Assembly: GCA_023431055.1 (NCBI GenBank)
Contig: JAEYXX010000061.1
Span: forward strand, 25,469 to 89,468
Length of the DNA: 64,000 nucleotides
Direction of reading: 5' to 3'
Source of the DNA: Pseudomonadota bacterium
Lineage (GTDB): Bacteria; Pseudomonadota; Gammaproteobacteria; Pseudomonadales; Pseudomonadaceae
Each line of letters starts with the position of its first letter. Position 1 is the first letter of the stretch. The notes beneath the pieces were generated by a model, which was not told where the DNA came from, did not search any database, and saw only the letters and a program-made list of their open reading frames with translations. Shown piece by piece: positions 8,661-17,974 of the stretch. Made by a program: the position numbers and the translations under genes.

Positions 8661-9414
8661 CCTCGCGCTGTTGCTCTGCTTGTGCGCCGGTACGTCCCTG
8701 GCCGCGACCCAGGTCAAGGTCCCATCCAATACCCTGATGCGTCTGCCTGTTGCCAGCAGCAGTCTGCAGCTGGAGCGGCTGGAGGTCGAGGATCAGGCGA
8801 CCCTGATGATCCCGGCGACGGTGACGGAATTGCGCATCGGCGAATTGCTGATGGGGCGCGACGCTCGCATCGGGGTGGCGCCGAGTGATCAGCCGCTACG
8901 GCTTGTGGTCGAGGATGCGGATATCGGCCCCGGCGCCTGGATCAGCGCCAAGGGCGCCGCTGGTACCTATACCCGGCCAGCGACGCCGGGGCGTGAGATC
9001 AGTCTCAAGCTGCACAAACTGACATTCGAGTCGCTGACCCTGGATGTACGCGGTGGTCAGGGCACGCCTGGTTATGCCGGGCTCGATGGTGCCCATGGCC
9101 AGCCGGGCGGTTGCACTTGGGGCCAGGCCAGTGCGGGCTACGATGGCCAGGATGGTACCGATGGCCACGATGGTGCGCCGGGCGGCAATGTGGTGCTGGA
9201 AGTGCCGCATCATGTCGAGGTCGAGCGCATGCAGGTCTTGCTCGATGGCGGCGCCGGTGGGGCCGCTGGCTCGGCGGGGCGTCCCGGCCGCGGTGGTGCG
9301 GCCAAGGGCTGTCTGCTCTACGGCGTAGATGGCGCTGCGGACGGCAAACCGGGGCAGCCAGGGCGCGAAGGTGCGGCAGGACGCAGTGGCTCGGTGCAGG
9401 TGTTCCGCTTCTGA
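8653..9414 (+). CDS. secreted collagen-like protein
   Basis: This 253-residue protein has a Sec signal peptide (about residues 1-18, cleavage after SLA). A globular N-terminal part (19-130) precedes a Gly-rich region from about 133 to the end. The latter contains runs of G-x-x triplets (G-Q-P-G-G, G-Y-D-G-Q-D-G-T-D-G-H-D-G-A-P-G-G and G-K-P-G-Q-P-G-R-E-G-A-A-G-R-S-G), interrupted by a short V-V-L-E-V-P segment and two cysteines (in G-G-C-T-W and K-G-C-L-L). This is a collagen-like repeat with interruptions, not a continuous helix. It overlaps the DUF1145 gene by eight bases. Role unknown; a periplasmic or surface protein is likely. Confidence 0.6.
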   Translation: MRSLALLLCLCAGTSLAATQVKVPSNTLMRLPVASSSLQLERLEVEDQATLMIPATVTELRIGELLMGRDARIGVAPSDQPLRLVVEDADIGPGAWISAKGAAGTYTRPATPGREISLKLHKLTFESLTLDVRGGQGTPGYAGLDGAHGQPGGCTWGQASAGYDGQDGTDGHDGAPGGNVVLEVPHHVEVERMQVLLDGGAGGAAGSAGRPGRGGAAKGCLLYGVDGAADGKPGQPGREGAAGRSGSVQVFRF

Positions 9415-9458
9415 GTGGTCGCTGCTGTTGTCGCTCGCGCGGACGGCAGCAGCACCGA

Positions 9459-9923
9459 TCAGAACGAAGGGCGCATGGCCACCAGCGTCATCAGTGCCAG
9501 GCCGATCAGCAGGTTGCTGCCCACCACCCTGCGAATCCGCCCCAGAACCGCACCGCCAGCCTGCCAGTTTTCAGCCTCTACGGCGCGCCGCAGCTCCGGC
9601 AGCTGCAACGCCTGAACGCGCAGAAACAGCGCGAGCATCACCAGATACAGCCCCATCATGATATGCACGTAGCGCGGTGCGGCGTCGAAGCCGCTGTAGC
9701 TCATGTGCAACATGCCCATGCCGGTCACCGGCAACAGCGCGACCGCCAGCCAGACCCAGACGAAGAAACGCTTGAACACGCCGAGCCACAGGCGCAGGCG
9801 CGCGGGCGCTTCCAGCGTGTCGACCGCAGCCGGGCGCAGGATCATCCAGGCGAAGAACATCCCCCCGACCCAGACGACAGCAGCGAGCAGGTGTAGGGCA
9901 TAGAGCGGTGCATAGGGCGTCAT
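9459..9923 (-). CDS. CopD-family four-helix membrane protein
   Basis: This 154-residue protein has four hydrophobic segments (about 5-27, 52-70, 83-103 and 129-148). The opening L-H-L-L-A-A-V-V-W-V-G-G-M-F-F matches the CopD/YkoX fold, with histidine 11 in the first helix and His73/His86 in the middle. CopD-like proteins import or handle copper, but the small stand-alone members have no proven role and some bind haem. It is divergent from dinG with a 140-base shared promoter region. Confidence 0.6.
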   Translation of the reverse strand: MTPYAPLYALHLLAAVVWVGGMFFAWMILRPAAVDTLEAPARLRLWLGVFKRFFVWVWLAVALLPVTGMGMLHMSYSGFDAAPRYVHIMMGLYLVMLALFLRVQALQLPELRRAVEAENWQAGGAVLGRIRRVVGSNLLIGLALMTLVAMRPSF

Positions 9924-10063
9924 GTGGTTTCTCCATCGGGGCCGTTGGGCAGTTCGCGGCGTTCGATTGGCACGCGAGTCTGCGCCAGATCGATTGGCGC
10001 GTTATGATAGCGGCCGCTCCGCGAATACTGAAAATTTATCCAGCCTTTTTCGTTTCAGAATCC

Positions 10064-12208
10064 ATGCTCAGTACCGAACTCAAGACCCAGATCCAGGGCG
10101 CCTATTCGCGCTTTCTCGAGGCCAAGTCGCTCAAGCCGCGCTACGGCCAGCGCCTGATGATCGCCGAGATCGCCAAGGTGCTCGGCACCATCAGGAGTGA
10201 CGACGAGGGCAAGCGCCTGGGCGAGCCGGCCGTGGTCGCGGTGGAAGCTGGCACCGGTACTGGCAAGACGGTCGCCTACAGCCTGGCCACCATCCCCACG
10301 GCCAAGGCTGCCGGCAAGCGTCTGGTGATCGCCACCGCGACGGTCGCCCTGCAGGAGCAGATCGTGCACAAGGATCTGCCGGATCTGTTGCGCAACAGCG
10401 GTCTGAATTTCAGCTTCGCCCTGGCCAAGGGGCGTGGGCGTTATCTGTGCCTGTCCAAGCTCGATCATCTGCTGCAGGACGGCGCCGCGCAGAGCGCCAC
10501 GGCGCAATTGTTCGAGGAAGAAGGCTTTCGCATCGACGTCGACGAGCAGGGGCAGAAGCTGTTCACCGCGATGATCGAGAAGCTCGCCGGCAACAAATGG
10601 GACGGTGATCGCGATAGCTGGCCGGAGGAACTGGAGGACAGCCGCTGGGCGCAGCTGACCACCGATCACAGCCAGTGCACCAATCGCCACTGTCCGAATT
10701 TCCAGCAGTGCGCCTTCTACAAGGCGCGCGAGGGCATGGGCAAGGTTGACGTGATCGTCACCAACCACGACATGGTGCTGGCGGACCTGGCGCTCGGCGG
10801 CGGCGCGGTGCTGCCCGACCCGCGTGAGACTATCTATGTGTTCGACGAAGGCCACCATTTGCCTGACAAGGCCATCGGCCACTTCGCCCATTTCACCCGC
10901 CTGCGCTCAACCGCCGACTGGCTGACCCAGATCGACAAGAACCTGACCAAGCTGCTGGCGCAGAATCCGTTGCCTGGCGATCTCGGTCGCCTGATCGAAC
11001 AGGTGCCGGAGCTGGCCCGTGAGCTGAAGACCCAGCAGCAGTTCATGTTCACGGCCTGTGAAGAGATTGCCGACTTCAAGGCCGGCGAGGACATGGAAGG
11101 GCGCGAGCGTCCGCGCCACCGCTTCGTCGGCGGTGTGGTACCGCAACACCTCACCGAGCTGGGGCTGGAGCTGAAGAAAGGGTTCTCCAAGCTCAACGAT
11201 CTGTTCACCGGCGTTACCGAGCTGCTCAAGGAAGCCATGGACGGTGAGGGGGCAGTGGGTATCGCCAGCCATCAGGCCGAGGAGTGGTATCCGCTGTTCG
11301 GCAGCCTGATGGCCCGCGCCAAGGGCAACTGGGAGCTGTGGCTGGCTTTCACCGCCGAGGACCCTGAGGAAAGCCCGCCGATGGCACGCTGGCTGACCCT
11401 GGCCGAGAGCGGTGCGCTATACGACATCGAGGTCAACGCCAGCCCGATCCTCGCCGCCGAGACGCTGCGCCGCAATCTGTGGAATGTCGCCCACGGCTGC
11501 CTGGTGACGTCCGCTACCCTGACCGCGCTGGGCACCTTCGACCGCTACCGCATGCGTGCCGGGCTGCCCAAGGTGGCGGTCACCGCCATCGTGCCGAGCC
11601 CTTTCCACCACGCCGATGCCGGCCTGCTGCGCGTGCCGGATCTGAAGGCCGACCCGCGCGAGGCGGCTGCGCACACGGCGGCCATCATCCGCGAGCTGCC
11701 GAACCTGGTGGCCGGCAGTCGCGGCACGCTGGTGCTGTTTTCCTCGCGCAAGCAGATGCAGGAGGTGTTCGACGGCCTGGATCGCGACTGGCGCAAACGG
11801 GTGTTCATCCAGGGCAACCTGTCCAAGCAGGAGACCCTGAACAAGCACAAGGCGCGTGTCGATTCAGGTGAGGAAAGCGTGCTGTTCGGCCTGGCCAGTT
11901 TCGCCGAGGGTGTCGACCTGCCCGGTGCCTACTGCGAGCACGTGGTGATCGCCAAGATTCCCTTTGCCGTCCCGGACGACCCGGTGGAGGCGGCGCTGGC
12001 CGAGTGGATCGAGGCGCGTGGCGGCAATCCCTTCATGGAAATCGCCGTACCGGATGCCTCGCTGCGCCTGGTGCAGGCCTGCGGTCGCCTGCTGCGTACC
12101 GAGGCCGACCGCGGCACCATCACGTTGCTGGATCGCCGTGTGGTGACCCAACGCTACGGCAAGGCCATCCTCAATGCCTTGCCGCCGTTTCGCCGGCAGA
12201 TCGACTGA
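10064..12208 (+). CDS. dinG: ATP-dependent DNA helicase DinG
   Basis: This 714-residue superfamily 2 helicase unwinds DNA, D-loops and R-loops with 5'-3' polarity. The Walker A motif A-G-T-G-T-G-K-T is at 62-69 and the DEGH box at 261-264. Four cysteines (C129, C205, C210, C216) keep the same 5 and 6 residue spacings as the Fe-S cluster of E. coli DinG (C120, C194, C199, C205). The ATG at 10064 gives the length of the family (E. coli 716 residues) with no strong ribosome binding site. In E. coli DinG is LexA-controlled; I see no clear LexA box here. It ends five bases from the oppositely oriented mnhG. Confidence 0.9.
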   Translation: MLSTELKTQIQGAYSRFLEAKSLKPRYGQRLMIAEIAKVLGTIRSDDEGKRLGEPAVVAVEAGTGTGKTVAYSLATIPTAKAAGKRLVIATATVALQEQIVHKDLPDLLRNSGLNFSFALAKGRGRYLCLSKLDHLLQDGAAQSATAQLFEEEGFRIDVDEQGQKLFTAMIEKLAGNKWDGDRDSWPEELEDSRWAQLTTDHSQCTNRHCPNFQQCAFYKAREGMGKVDVIVTNHDMVLADLALGGGAVLPDPRETIYVFDEGHHLPDKAIGHFAHFTRLRSTADWLTQIDKNLTKLLAQNPLPGDLGRLIEQVPELARELKTQQQFMFTACEEIADFKAGEDMEGRERPRHRFVGGVVPQHLTELGLELKKGFSKLNDLFTGVTELLKEAMDGEGAVGIASHQAEEWYPLFGSLMARAKGNWELWLAFTAEDPEESPPMARWLTLAESGALYDIEVNASPILAAETLRRNLWNVAHGCLVTSATLTALGTFDRYRMRAGLPKVAVTAIVPSPFHHADAGLLRVPDLKADPREAAAHTAAIIRELPNLVAGSRGTLVLFSSRKQMQEVFDGLDRDWRKRVFIQGNLSKQETLNKHKARVDSGEESVLFGLASFAEGVDLPGAYCEHVVIAKIPFAVPDDPVEAALAEWIEARGGNPFMEIAVPDASLRLVQACGRLLRTEADRGTITLLDRRVVTQRYGKAILNALPPFRRQID

Positions 12209-12213
12209 CTGAT

Positions 12214-12555
12214 CTATTCACCATCCCTGTTGCGCTGCTCCAGCTCATCGCCCAAGCGCCCCAGCGTCGGCCGAATACCGGCGCGGTGCGCGGCACGGGC
12301 GATGGCGTGCGCCGCCAGCGGGGCGCTGGCCAGCAGAATCAGCAGGCCGATAAAGGCCTCCAGGGCCAGCTCGCCACTGCTGGCCAAGGCCACTGCGCCC
12401 AGTAGCAGCACGGCGCCGAGCACGCCTGCCTTGCTCGCCGCATGCATGCGACTGTAGCTATCGGGCAGGCGCAACACGCCAATCGCACCGAGCAGAGAGA
12501 TCACCGCGCCGCTCAGCACCAACAGCGAGGCCAGCCAGGCTTGTACTTCGTTCAT
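12214..12555 (-). CDS. mnhG: Mrp antiporter subunit G (operon 1)
   Basis: This 113-residue subunit has three hydrophobic helices (about 6-30, 40-58 and 66-86). The signature L-L-G-A-I-G-V-L-R-L-P-D-S-Y-S-R-M-H-A-A-S is diagnostic for MrpG. It is the last gene of the leftward operon mnhAB-C-D-E-F-G. All subunits are needed for Na+/H+ exchange in known Mrp complexes. Its start overlaps the stop of mnhF by four bases. It converges on dinG with a five-base gap and no terminator is visible between them. Confidence 0.9.
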   Translation of the reverse strand: MNEVQAWLASLLVLSGAVISLLGAIGVLRLPDSYSRMHAASKAGVLGAVLLLGAVALASSGELALEAFIGLLILLASAPLAAHAIARAAHRAGIRPTLGRLGDELEQRNRDGE

Positions 12556-12863
12556 GGGCGTTCCTCGCTCTTCTCCGGCATCTGGCTGTGGGCATCATCG
12601 AACAGGAAGGCAAAAGCCGCCGTGCCGAGAAACGACACCAGTGCCAGTAGCACGGCGACGTCGATGAACAGCGCCTCGCCGCGTATCAGGCACAGCAATG
12701 CCATGGTCGCGACAGCCAGCAGGGTCAGGGCATCGATGGCCACAGCGCGATCAGGTCGGCTCGGCCCGCGCAACAGGCGATATAAGATGATCAGTCCGCT
12801 CAGCGCGAGCAGGACTGCTGCCAGGGGTAGTACCCAGGCGGCGCCGGCCAGATGCAAGGTCAT
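12552..12863 (-). CDS. mnhF: Mrp antiporter subunit F (operon 1)
   Basis: This 103-residue protein has three membrane helices. The R-G-P-S-R-P-D-R-A-V-A-I-D-A segment after the first helix is the MrpF signature. It has a short soluble tail (Q-M-P-E-K-S-E-E-R-P) not present in the second copy. Start and stop overlap its neighbours by ATGA junctions. MrpF belongs to the membrane core that carries sodium in structural models of the complex. Confidence 0.9.
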   Translation of the reverse strand: MTLHLAGAAWVLPLAAVLLALSGLIILYRLLRGPSRPDRAVAIDALTLLAVATMALLCLIRGEALFIDVAVLLALVSFLGTAAFAFLFDDAHSQMPEKSEERP

Positions 12864-13357
12864 GGATTCACTCCTTCGGCTTTGCCCGCGTCGAGCCAGG
12901 CCAGCAGGCGGCGCTCAAGCTCGGCCAGCGTGTCGGTCACGTCCTCGCGGTGACGGGCATCGAGTGCATGGATATAAAGCAGGCCCTGGTCCTGGTCATA
13001 CTCCAGGACCAGGGTTCCGGGGGTCAGGGTCAGCAGGGTGCCGAGCAGGGTCACCTTGTCCACTTCGCGGCGGGTCACCGGGTAGGCCAGCACTGCTGGT
13101 TCCACATCGACCCGACGCGCCAGCACCAGAGTGGCGACGTGGTAAGTCGCGAGGAACACCTGGGCAATGAACCACAAGCAGAAGCTCACACCATGCTCCA
13201 GGCTGCGTGCGTAACGGCGCAGGCGTCCGATTGCCAGGCCCAGCAGGCGAGCGAGTAGGTAGAGCAGGGCGAAGGCCAGCAGGCCACCGCCGAGATGAGC
13301 GGCGCCGAGGCTCCAGGCCAGGCCGACGCTGGCCAGCAAATGGATGATGAACAGCAT
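12860..13357 (-). CDS. mnhE: Mrp antiporter subunit E (operon 1)
   Basis: This 165-residue protein has two or three N-terminal membrane helices followed by a conserved soluble domain from about residue 80, with L-A-R-R-V-D-V-E-P-A-V and T-L-T-P-G-T-L-V-L-E as family signatures. The corresponding segment is also seen in the second operon's shaE (T-P-G-T-V-S-A-G). It overlaps mnhD and mnhF by one and four bases. Confidence 0.9.
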   Translation of the reverse strand: MLFIIHLLASVGLAWSLGAAHLGGGLLAFALLYLLARLLGLAIGRLRRYARSLEHGVSFCLWFIAQVFLATYHVATLVLARRVDVEPAVLAYPVTRREVDKVTLLGTLLTLTPGTLVLEYDQDQGLLYIHALDARHREDVTDTLAELERRLLAWLDAGKAEGVNP

Positions 13358-14853
13358 CAGGTACCTCCTGCGCCAGTGAAGGGTTGCAGATAGGCTTGCG
13401 GGTCGGCGAGTTGCGCGGCAGCCGCCACGGCATAGTCGATCAGCGGGCCGGCGCCGAGGCCGATCAGCACGGTCAGCAGTGCCAGGGCGCTCATGCCCAC
13501 CCAGGCCGCGCGCATGCCAGTCACCCTTTGCAGCGCCTCTTCACCGCGCGGATGAGGCTTGAGGAAGGCCTCGTTCCAGATCTTGTTCATCGATAGCAGG
13601 GTGAACACGCCGGTCAGCAGGGCGATGCCCGCCGCCCACCAGGCCGCGGCATCCAGGCTGGCCTTGACCAGCAGGAACTTGGCCCAGAAACCGGACAGCG
13701 GCGGGATGCCGGCCAGCGACAGCGCCGGAATGGCAAAGAGCAGCGCCAGCCAGGGCATGCGCTTGTACAGCCCGCCCATGTCGGCCAGGCGCTCGGAGCC
13801 GCAGATGCGCGCCGCCAGGCCACCGATGAAGAACAGGTTGGCCTTCACCACGATATGGTGGATCAGATAGAACACCGCACCGGCCAGGGCCAGCGGCGTG
13901 GCCAGCGCCAGGCCGAGGATCATGTAGCCGACCTGGCTGACGATATGGAACGACAGGATACGGCGCACCTCGGTCTGCGCCGCCGCGCCGAGCACGCCCA
14001 CCAGCATGGTGGCGCAGGCGACCCACAGCAGCAGTTGATGCGGCAGGCCATGCTCCGGCCAGAGCAGGGTCACCAGGCGGATCAGCGCGTACACGCCGAC
14101 CTTGGTCAGGAGCCCGGCGAACATCGCCGAAACCGCCGTCAGGGCGACGTGATAGGTGGCCGGCAGCCAGCCGAATACCGGGAACAGCGCGGCCTTGATG
14201 GCGAACGACAGCAGCATCAGCAGCAGCGCCGGTGTTACGCCCGGTGGCGCCTCACCGCTACGCATGATCATGGCCAGCTCGCCCATGTTCAGCGTGCCGC
14301 TGGCGCCGTAGACCAGGCCGGCGGAGAGCAGGAAGATCAGCGTGGCGAACAGGTTCAGCGCCACATAGGTCATGCTGCCGGCCAGCCGACGGCTGCCACC
14401 GCCCAATGCCATCAGGGCGAAGGAGGCGATCAGCAGTACTTCAAACCAGACATAGAGGTTGAAGATGTCAGCGGTGATGAAGGCGCCGCAGATGCCGGTC
14501 AGCAGACCTTGGATGAACAGATGAAAGTCGCGACCGATCTTGCTGTCGTTGTCCTTGGCCACGCCATAGAGCAGGGTGACCAGCGCGACCAGGGCGCTGA
14601 TGGCGATCATCACCGCCGACAGCCGGTCGATCACCAGGCTGATGCCGAAGGGCGCCTGCCAGCCGCCGACCTGACCACTGAGCACCACGCCTTGCGCAGC
14701 CTGCCACACCAGCATCAGGCCAACGGCCAGCAGCAGCACGGCACCCGTCAGGCTGAGCACGCGCACGGCCAGCAGATGGCGGCGCAGGATGATTGCCAGC
14801 AACAGGCTGCACAGCGGGATGAGAATCGGGGCAACGAGTAGCGCGTGATTCAT
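13357..14853 (-). CDS. mnhD: Mrp antiporter subunit D (operon 1)
   Basis: This 498-residue protein is homologous to the proton-pumping subunits NuoM/NuoN of complex I and has about 14 helices. Proton-channel residues are visible: Glu138 in Y-V-W-F-E-V-L-L-I, Lys220 in F-A-I-K-A-A, and Lys251 in L-L-T-K-V-G. It overlaps the start of mnhE by one base and the stop of mnhC by four. The key charges are all kept, so it should be functional. Confidence 0.9.
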   Translation of the reverse strand: MNHALLVAPILIPLCSLLLAIILRRHLLAVRVLSLTGAVLLLAVGLMLVWQAAQGVVLSGQVGGWQAPFGISLVIDRLSAVMIAISALVALVTLLYGVAKDNDSKIGRDFHLFIQGLLTGICGAFITADIFNLYVWFEVLLIASFALMALGGGSRRLAGSMTYVALNLFATLIFLLSAGLVYGASGTLNMGELAMIMRSGEAPPGVTPALLLMLLSFAIKAALFPVFGWLPATYHVALTAVSAMFAGLLTKVGVYALIRLVTLLWPEHGLPHQLLLWVACATMLVGVLGAAAQTEVRRILSFHIVSQVGYMILGLALATPLALAGAVFYLIHHIVVKANLFFIGGLAARICGSERLADMGGLYKRMPWLALLFAIPALSLAGIPPLSGFWAKFLLVKASLDAAAWWAAGIALLTGVFTLLSMNKIWNEAFLKPHPRGEEALQRVTGMRAAWVGMSALALLTVLIGLGAGPLIDYAVAAAAQLADPQAYLQPFTGAGGT

Positions 14854-15254
14854 CGGCGAGCCTCCGCACCCTGGGCGTCCTGTTCGTGCTCGCTGTCGTG
14901 CCAGTCCGGTGCCGGTTGCTCGGTGATTGCGCTGACCGAGTCGGTGGTCTTGTCGCCGTGCAGTTCGCGGGTGCGTTTGAGCAGTGCCAACGTGAAGATG
15001 AACAGGCTGAAGCCGATGACGATGGCCGTCAGTACCAGTGCCTGCGGCAGTGGGTTGGCCGTGCTGGCAGCGTTGCCGGCCTCGACGAAGGCCGGGCGTT
15101 CACCGAAGAAACGGCCGGCGGTGAGAACCCCCAGGTTGATTGCATTACCCAGAACCACAATCCCCAGTACGACACGCTTGAGGTTGCGATCCAGAAGCAT
15201 CCACAGGCCCAGACCCGCCAGGCCACCGGTGGTGATTGCAGCTAGCCATTCCAT
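14850..15254 (-). CDS. mnhC: Mrp antiporter subunit C (operon 1)
   Basis: This 134-residue homologue of NuoK has three helices and the signature P-L-P-Q-A-L-V-L-T-A-I-V-I-G-F-S. The start overlaps the stop of mnhAB (TAATG). Compared with the second copy it has a long, acidic C-terminal tail (about residues 95-134, with S-D-S-V-S and W-H-D-S-E-H-E-Q-D), which is unusual for MrpC and may be regulatory. Confidence 0.9.
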   Translation of the reverse strand: MEWLAAITTGGLAGLGLWMLLDRNLKRVVLGIVVLGNAINLGVLTAGRFFGERPAFVEAGNAASTANPLPQALVLTAIVIGFSLFIFTLALLKRTRELHGDKTTDSVSAITEQPAPDWHDSEHEQDAQGAEARR

Positions 15255-17974
15255 TACTGGCGAACTCCCGTGAGCTTGTCGATCATGTGCAGGGCAGAGC
15301 CGAACACGGTGAGGAAAACGCCGATATCGAAGAGCAAGGGCGTACCCAGCGGCAGCTCGCCAGGGAAGGTCCAGAGACCGGTAAGAAAGGCGCTGCCGGC
15401 GATCAGCCCGAGGATACCGGCGCCCGCAGCACAACCCAGGCCGATACCGATCAGCTGCGCCGGCGCTAGCGGCAGCACCCGGCGAATCTGCCCGTGGCCG
15501 TAGGTCAGCACCAGCAGGATCAGGCCGCAGGCCGCCACCAAGCCACCAATGAAACCGCCACCGGGCAGGTTGTGCCCGCGCCACAGCACCAGCAGCGAGG
15601 CGGCCATCATCAACCAGGCCAGCGGGCGTAGGCCTTGGCGCAGCAGCGGCGAGGTGAAGGCGTCTTCGCCGCTGTGCTCGCCGCCGAAGCGTCGGCCGGT
15701 GCCGAGCAAACTGGCGGCGGCAAGGGCCGAGAGCGCGACCACGAGGATTTCGCCGAGGGTATCGAAGGCGCGGAAGTCCACCAGAATTACGTTGACCACG
15801 TTATGGCCATGACCGCCCGGCAGGCTGTTGGCCTGATACCACTGGGCGATTTCGCCCGGCAGCGGCAGGCTCACCGCGAGCAGCAGGGCGCCGGCCACAC
15901 TGAGGCCGAAGAGGATCGCCACGCTGGCATGCAGACGGCGCTTCCAGGGCGCGCGGGCGCCACTGGCCGGCACCGTGGGCATTTTGCGAAAGACCAGGGC
16001 GAGGAAGATCAGGCTGAGGGTTTCCACCATCAGCTGAGTCATCGCTACGTCCGGTGCGTTGACCGAAACGAACACCAGCGCCAGGCCCAGGCCGCAGGCA
16101 CCCAGTGCGGCCAGCAAGGTCAGGCGACCGGGCAGGAATGCCGCCGCCACGCCGCCAGCCAGGGCCAGCAGGCAGCCGGCCAGCCCCAGTGGCGAGATCG
16201 GGCTGTAGCTGCCCTGCAGCAACTGTGGCAGGGCGGGTAGCAAGCCAACCGCCAGCAAGCCGCCAACCGCCAGGGCCAGCAATACCAGATGCTGGCGCAA
16301 TGAGCCGTGCTGGAAGCGCGCGGCAAGCAGGCCGGCGAAATGGAACACACGTTTGAGCAGGCGATCCCAGATCAGGTCGCCGCTGACGTTCCAGGCCGCG
16401 TTGGCACGGTCCAGCAACTGCCGTACCCGATCGCGCATCACATAGAACAATACGCCCAGCGATACGGTCAGCAAGCTGGCCAGCAGCGCCGGGGTGATAC
16501 CGCCCCACAGATACAGGTGTACATCCACCGGGCCACGTGCCACGGCCTGCACCGCATTGTTCACCAGCCAGGTTTCCGGCCAGGCATTCCAGGCGCCGAG
16601 CAGGAAACCGCCGATGGCCAGCAGCATCGGCCCCAGCCACATCGGCAAGCCGACTTCGTGCGGCATGCGCGGATAGTCGCCACGCTTGCCGAGGAAGGTC
16701 TGCAGGAAGACCAGGCCGGCAGCGGCGAACAGCAGGGCGTTGGTCAGGATCATCACCAGCGTTACCGCCCAGCCGATATGACCCATCTCGATCAGGCCGC
16801 TGTACTTGAACTCCTTGGCGATGAAGCCGAAGAACGGCGGCAGGCCGGCATTGGAGAATGCCGCCAGGGCCACTGCCGTGCCGGTCAATGGCATGAAACG
16901 GATCAAACCGCCCAGGCGTGCCAATTCGCGGGTGCCGGTGGCGTGATCAATGGCGCCGACGGCCATGAACAGCGCGCCTTTATAGAGAGAGTGTGCCACC
17001 AGATAGAGGATGAACGCCTGCAGGCCATAGCTGGTGTTGGTGCCGATCAGCATGGTCAACTGACCGAGTACGGTGACCGTGGTGTAAGCCAGCAAACGCT
17101 TGAGGTCGGTCTGGCGGAAGGCGAGGAAGGCACCGAGCACCGCCGTGGCGGCGCCAATGGTGATCAGCAGCGTACCCCAGCCGACCGAGCCGCCGAGTAC
17201 CGGATTGAGTCGCGCCAGCAGGTAGATACCGGCCTTGACCATGGTTGCCGAATGCAAATAGGCCGACACCGGCGTCGGCGCGTTCATCGCGTTGGGCAGC
17301 CACAGGTGGAAGGGCACCTGCGCCGATTTGGTGAAGCAACCCAGCAGCACCAGGCCGATGATCGCCGGCAGCAGGACATGGCCTTCGATCTGTTCGGCGC
17401 TGAGGCTGGAGAACTGCCAGTTGCCGGTGGCGCCGCCAAGCAGGATCAGCCCCGCCAGCAGGGCCAGACCGCCGCCGCCAGTGATCAGCAGCGCCTGCAG
17501 CGCCGCGCGGCGCGAGACGGCCTTTTCATGTTGGAAGCTGATCAACAGGAAGGAGGCGATACTGGTCAGCTCCCAGAATACGAACATCGCCACCAGATCG
17601 TCGGCCAGCACCAGGCCGAGCATCGCCAGCATGAACACCAACAGGTAGGCGTGAAAGCGGCCGAGGTGAGTGTGGCTGGACAGGTAACTGCTGGCATACA
17701 GCACGATCAGGCTGCCGATGCCGCTGATCAGCAGGGCAAATACCAGCGAGAGGCCGTCCAGGCGTAGGCTCAGGTTGATACCTAACGCCGGAATCCAGCT
17801 GACGCTCTGCATCACAGCGCCGCCGTCGGCGATCAGCGGTATCTGTTGAGTGAACCAGATAAAAGCCGCCAGCGGTGCCAGCATCAGCAGCCAGCCAGTG
17901 CGGGCACCCAGCAGACGCGTCAGGCCTGGTGCCAGTATTGCAGCCAGGGCAATCAGGGACAGTAGGTAGAGCAC
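15254..17974 (-). CDS. mnhA: Mrp antiporter fused A/B subunit (operon 1)
   Basis: This 906-residue fusion of MrpA and MrpB is typical of proteobacterial group 2 Mrp systems. The N-terminal two thirds are NuoL-like and contain Glu135 (F-V-F-W-E-L-T-S), Lys216 (T-K-S-A-Q-V), His241 and Lys247, the conserved proton-pathway residues. The C-terminal part carries the MrpB motif [14 protein letters not shown]. The GTG start at 17974 has AGGAG six bases upstream. Residues are diverged from the second copy, so this is an old paralogue. The 235-base upstream spacer is shared with the divergent esterase gene. Confidence 0.92.
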   Translation of the reverse strand: MLYLLSLIALAAILAPGLTRLLGARTGWLLMLAPLAAFIWFTQQIPLIADGGAVMQSVSWIPALGINLSLRLDGLSLVFALLISGIGSLIVLYASSYLSSHTHLGRFHAYLLVFMLAMLGLVLADDLVAMFVFWELTSIASFLLISFQHEKAVSRRAALQALLITGGGGLALLAGLILLGGATGNWQFSSLSAEQIEGHVLLPAIIGLVLLGCFTKSAQVPFHLWLPNAMNAPTPVSAYLHSATMVKAGIYLLARLNPVLGGSVGWGTLLITIGAATAVLGAFLAFRQTDLKRLLAYTTVTVLGQLTMLIGTNTSYGLQAFILYLVAHSLYKGALFMAVGAIDHATGTRELARLGGLIRFMPLTGTAVALAAFSNAGLPPFFGFIAKEFKYSGLIEMGHIGWAVTLVMILTNALLFAAAGLVFLQTFLGKRGDYPRMPHEVGLPMWLGPMLLAIGGFLLGAWNAWPETWLVNNAVQAVARGPVDVHLYLWGGITPALLASLLTVSLGVLFYVMRDRVRQLLDRANAAWNVSGDLIWDRLLKRVFHFAGLLAARFQHGSLRQHLVLLALAVGGLLAVGLLPALPQLLQGSYSPISPLGLAGCLLALAGGVAAAFLPGRLTLLAALGACGLGLALVFVSVNAPDVAMTQLMVETLSLIFLALVFRKMPTVPASGARAPWKRRLHASVAILFGLSVAGALLLAVSLPLPGEIAQWYQANSLPGGHGHNVVNVILVDFRAFDTLGEILVVALSALAAASLLGTGRRFGGEHSGEDAFTSPLLRQGLRPLAWLMMAASLLVLWRGHNLPGGGFIGGLVAACGLILLVLTYGHGQIRRVLPLAPAQLIGIGLGCAAGAGILGLIAGSAFLTGLWTFPGELPLGTPLLFDIGVFLTVFGSALHMIDKLTGVRQ

